DNA of 64,000 nucleotides, from positions 1-64,000 of the forward strand of contig NZ_FPAT01000001.1 of the NCBI RefSeq assembly GCF_900116555.1, read 5' to 3'. The position numbers and the translations under genes were made by a program. The DNA comes from Actinopolyspora lacussalsi subsp. righensis (GTDB lineage Bacteria; Actinomycetota; Actinomycetes; Mycobacteriales; Pseudonocardiaceae). Shown here one piece after another: positions 63,547 through 64,000 of this stretch; within the stretch, counting starts at the first letter, position 1; each line of letters opens with the position of its first letter. Below the pieces are notes generated by a model, which made no database searches, was not told the origin of the DNA, and was given only the letters and a program-made list of their open reading frames with translations.

Positions 63547-64000
63547 TCAAGCGGGAGAGCTCAGGACACAATCGACCGCGGTGTGGAGCGTCTCGGCCTC
63601 GGACCGCAGGATCGACTCCTCGGCCGGGAGCGCCCGCTCGATCGACAGGCCGTTGAGGACGGTGCAGAGGAATCTGGCGCGTCGCGTGTTGTCGCCGTCG
63701 GCGAGCGCGCCCTCCTCGACCAGGACGCTCAACCAGTACTCGACACGACGCTGCCCCTCGCGCTCCATGCCCAGGTACGCAGCGCGGATCTCATCGGTCT
63801 GCTCGGGGACGATGAAAGTCCGGAAGACCGTGATCCAGGCCTCCCGCGCCTGTTCGCCGACTTGGGAGAGGTGTTCGTGTTCGAGGAGTGGCGACGTCGA
63901 CGTGCCGCGAGACGTGTACGCGAGGGTGACGGTCGAGCACTGCAACGCTTCCGTTGGTGGCAGCTGCCGGGACGCGCTCTGTTCCGGCTCCGTCTGCCGC
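63547..64000 (-). CDS. TetR-family regulator, C-terminal part (runs off window)
   Basis: The frame stays open to the window edge, so only the ligand-binding part of a TetR protein is visible: EQAREAWITVFRTFIVPEQT, DEIRAAYLGMEREGQRRVEY, LADGDNTRRARFLCTVLNGL and SILRSEAETLHTAVDCVLSS. The N-terminal helix-turn-helix must lie beyond 64000. It converges with the acyl-CoA dehydrogenase gene. Confidence 0.7.
   Translation of the reverse strand, partial: RQTEPEQSASRQLPPTEALQCSTVTLAYTSRGTSTSPLLEHEHLSQVGEQAREAWITVFRTFIVPEQTDEIRAAYLGMEREGQRRVEYWLSVLVEEGALADGDNTRRARFLCTVLNGLSIERALPAEESILRSEAETLHTAVDCVLSSPA

Noticed and set aside
1-64000. tRNA, rRNA or CRISPR loci
   Set aside because: No cloverleaf with conserved T-loop, no rRNA core sequence and no regularly spaced repeats were seen by eye; a tRNA/CRISPR scan would be decisive.

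Overview
The window is chromosomal DNA from a high-GC filamentous actinomycete. The codon bias, GTG/TTG starts, F420-type LLM enzyme, CmtR, LppL/DUF5703/UppP neighbourhood and lignocellulose genes fit the Pseudonocardiales (an Actinopolyspora/Saccharopolyspora-like genome). The family assignment is inference; no rRNA or marker gene is present.

Layout. (1) 0-2.6 kb is a graveyard of mobile elements: a broken Tn3-family transposase, a resolvase tail that cuts an SDR gene, and an IS110 remnant. (2) 2.7-9.5 kb is a lower-GC accessory island: an SDR, a protein with the SalL-type 5'-chloro-5'-deoxyadenosine synthase signature (SAM chlorinase), a small SAM methyltransferase, a LuxR-type two-component pair, a second SDR and a gamma-butyrolactone-receptor-like TetR protein. 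(3) 9.9-15 kb holds an acyl-CoA synthetase, a DUF389 membrane protein and three decayed genes (amidohydrolase, kynureninase, CPBP protease). (4) 15-26.9 kb is a plant-polysaccharide locus: two GH3 enzymes, GH127, GH12 and two LacI repressors with recognisable operator palindromes. (5) 27-34.4 kb contains a methyltransferase with a Zur-like palindrome, an NLP-type secreted protein, an MFS exporter, a YdjM-like membrane hydrolase and a three-gene membrane/secreted operon. (6) 35-41.1 kb is a two-shell family 2B encapsulin operon: encapsulin A (frameshifted), a two-domain terpene synthase, encapsulin B and a prenyl diphosphate synthase. (7) 41.5-51.9 kb has a GT39-like enzyme, a FeoA/split-FeoB ferrous iron system under an IdeR-like box, a macrolide-type glycosyltransferase, an F420 LLM enzyme and a CmtR/cation-efflux pair. 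(8) 52-58.4 kb is a conserved actinobacterial block (MetAP-like pseudoenzyme, DUF6314, histidine phosphatase, UppP, degenerate aldo/keto reductase, LppL-like lipoprotein, DUF5703, LplA-like) in which the LppL-like and LplA-like genes are interrupted. (9) 58.6-64 kb holds a small peptide gene, an alpha/beta hydrolase, a GntR regulator with a shared palindromic operator, a GNAT enzyme, and a TetR/acyl-CoA dehydrogenase pair.

Two systems stand out. The chlorinase island lacks the polyketide and nucleoside-processing genes of the salinosporamide pathway and has its own two-component and butyrolactone-type regulators, so it may direct a small undescribed organochlorine. The encapsulin operon pairs two shell proteins, which share long blocks identical at the DNA level, with a terpene synthase whose second domain has lost its metal motifs. 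Several genes carry a single frameshift or stop; whether these are real mutations or assembly errors should be settled first.
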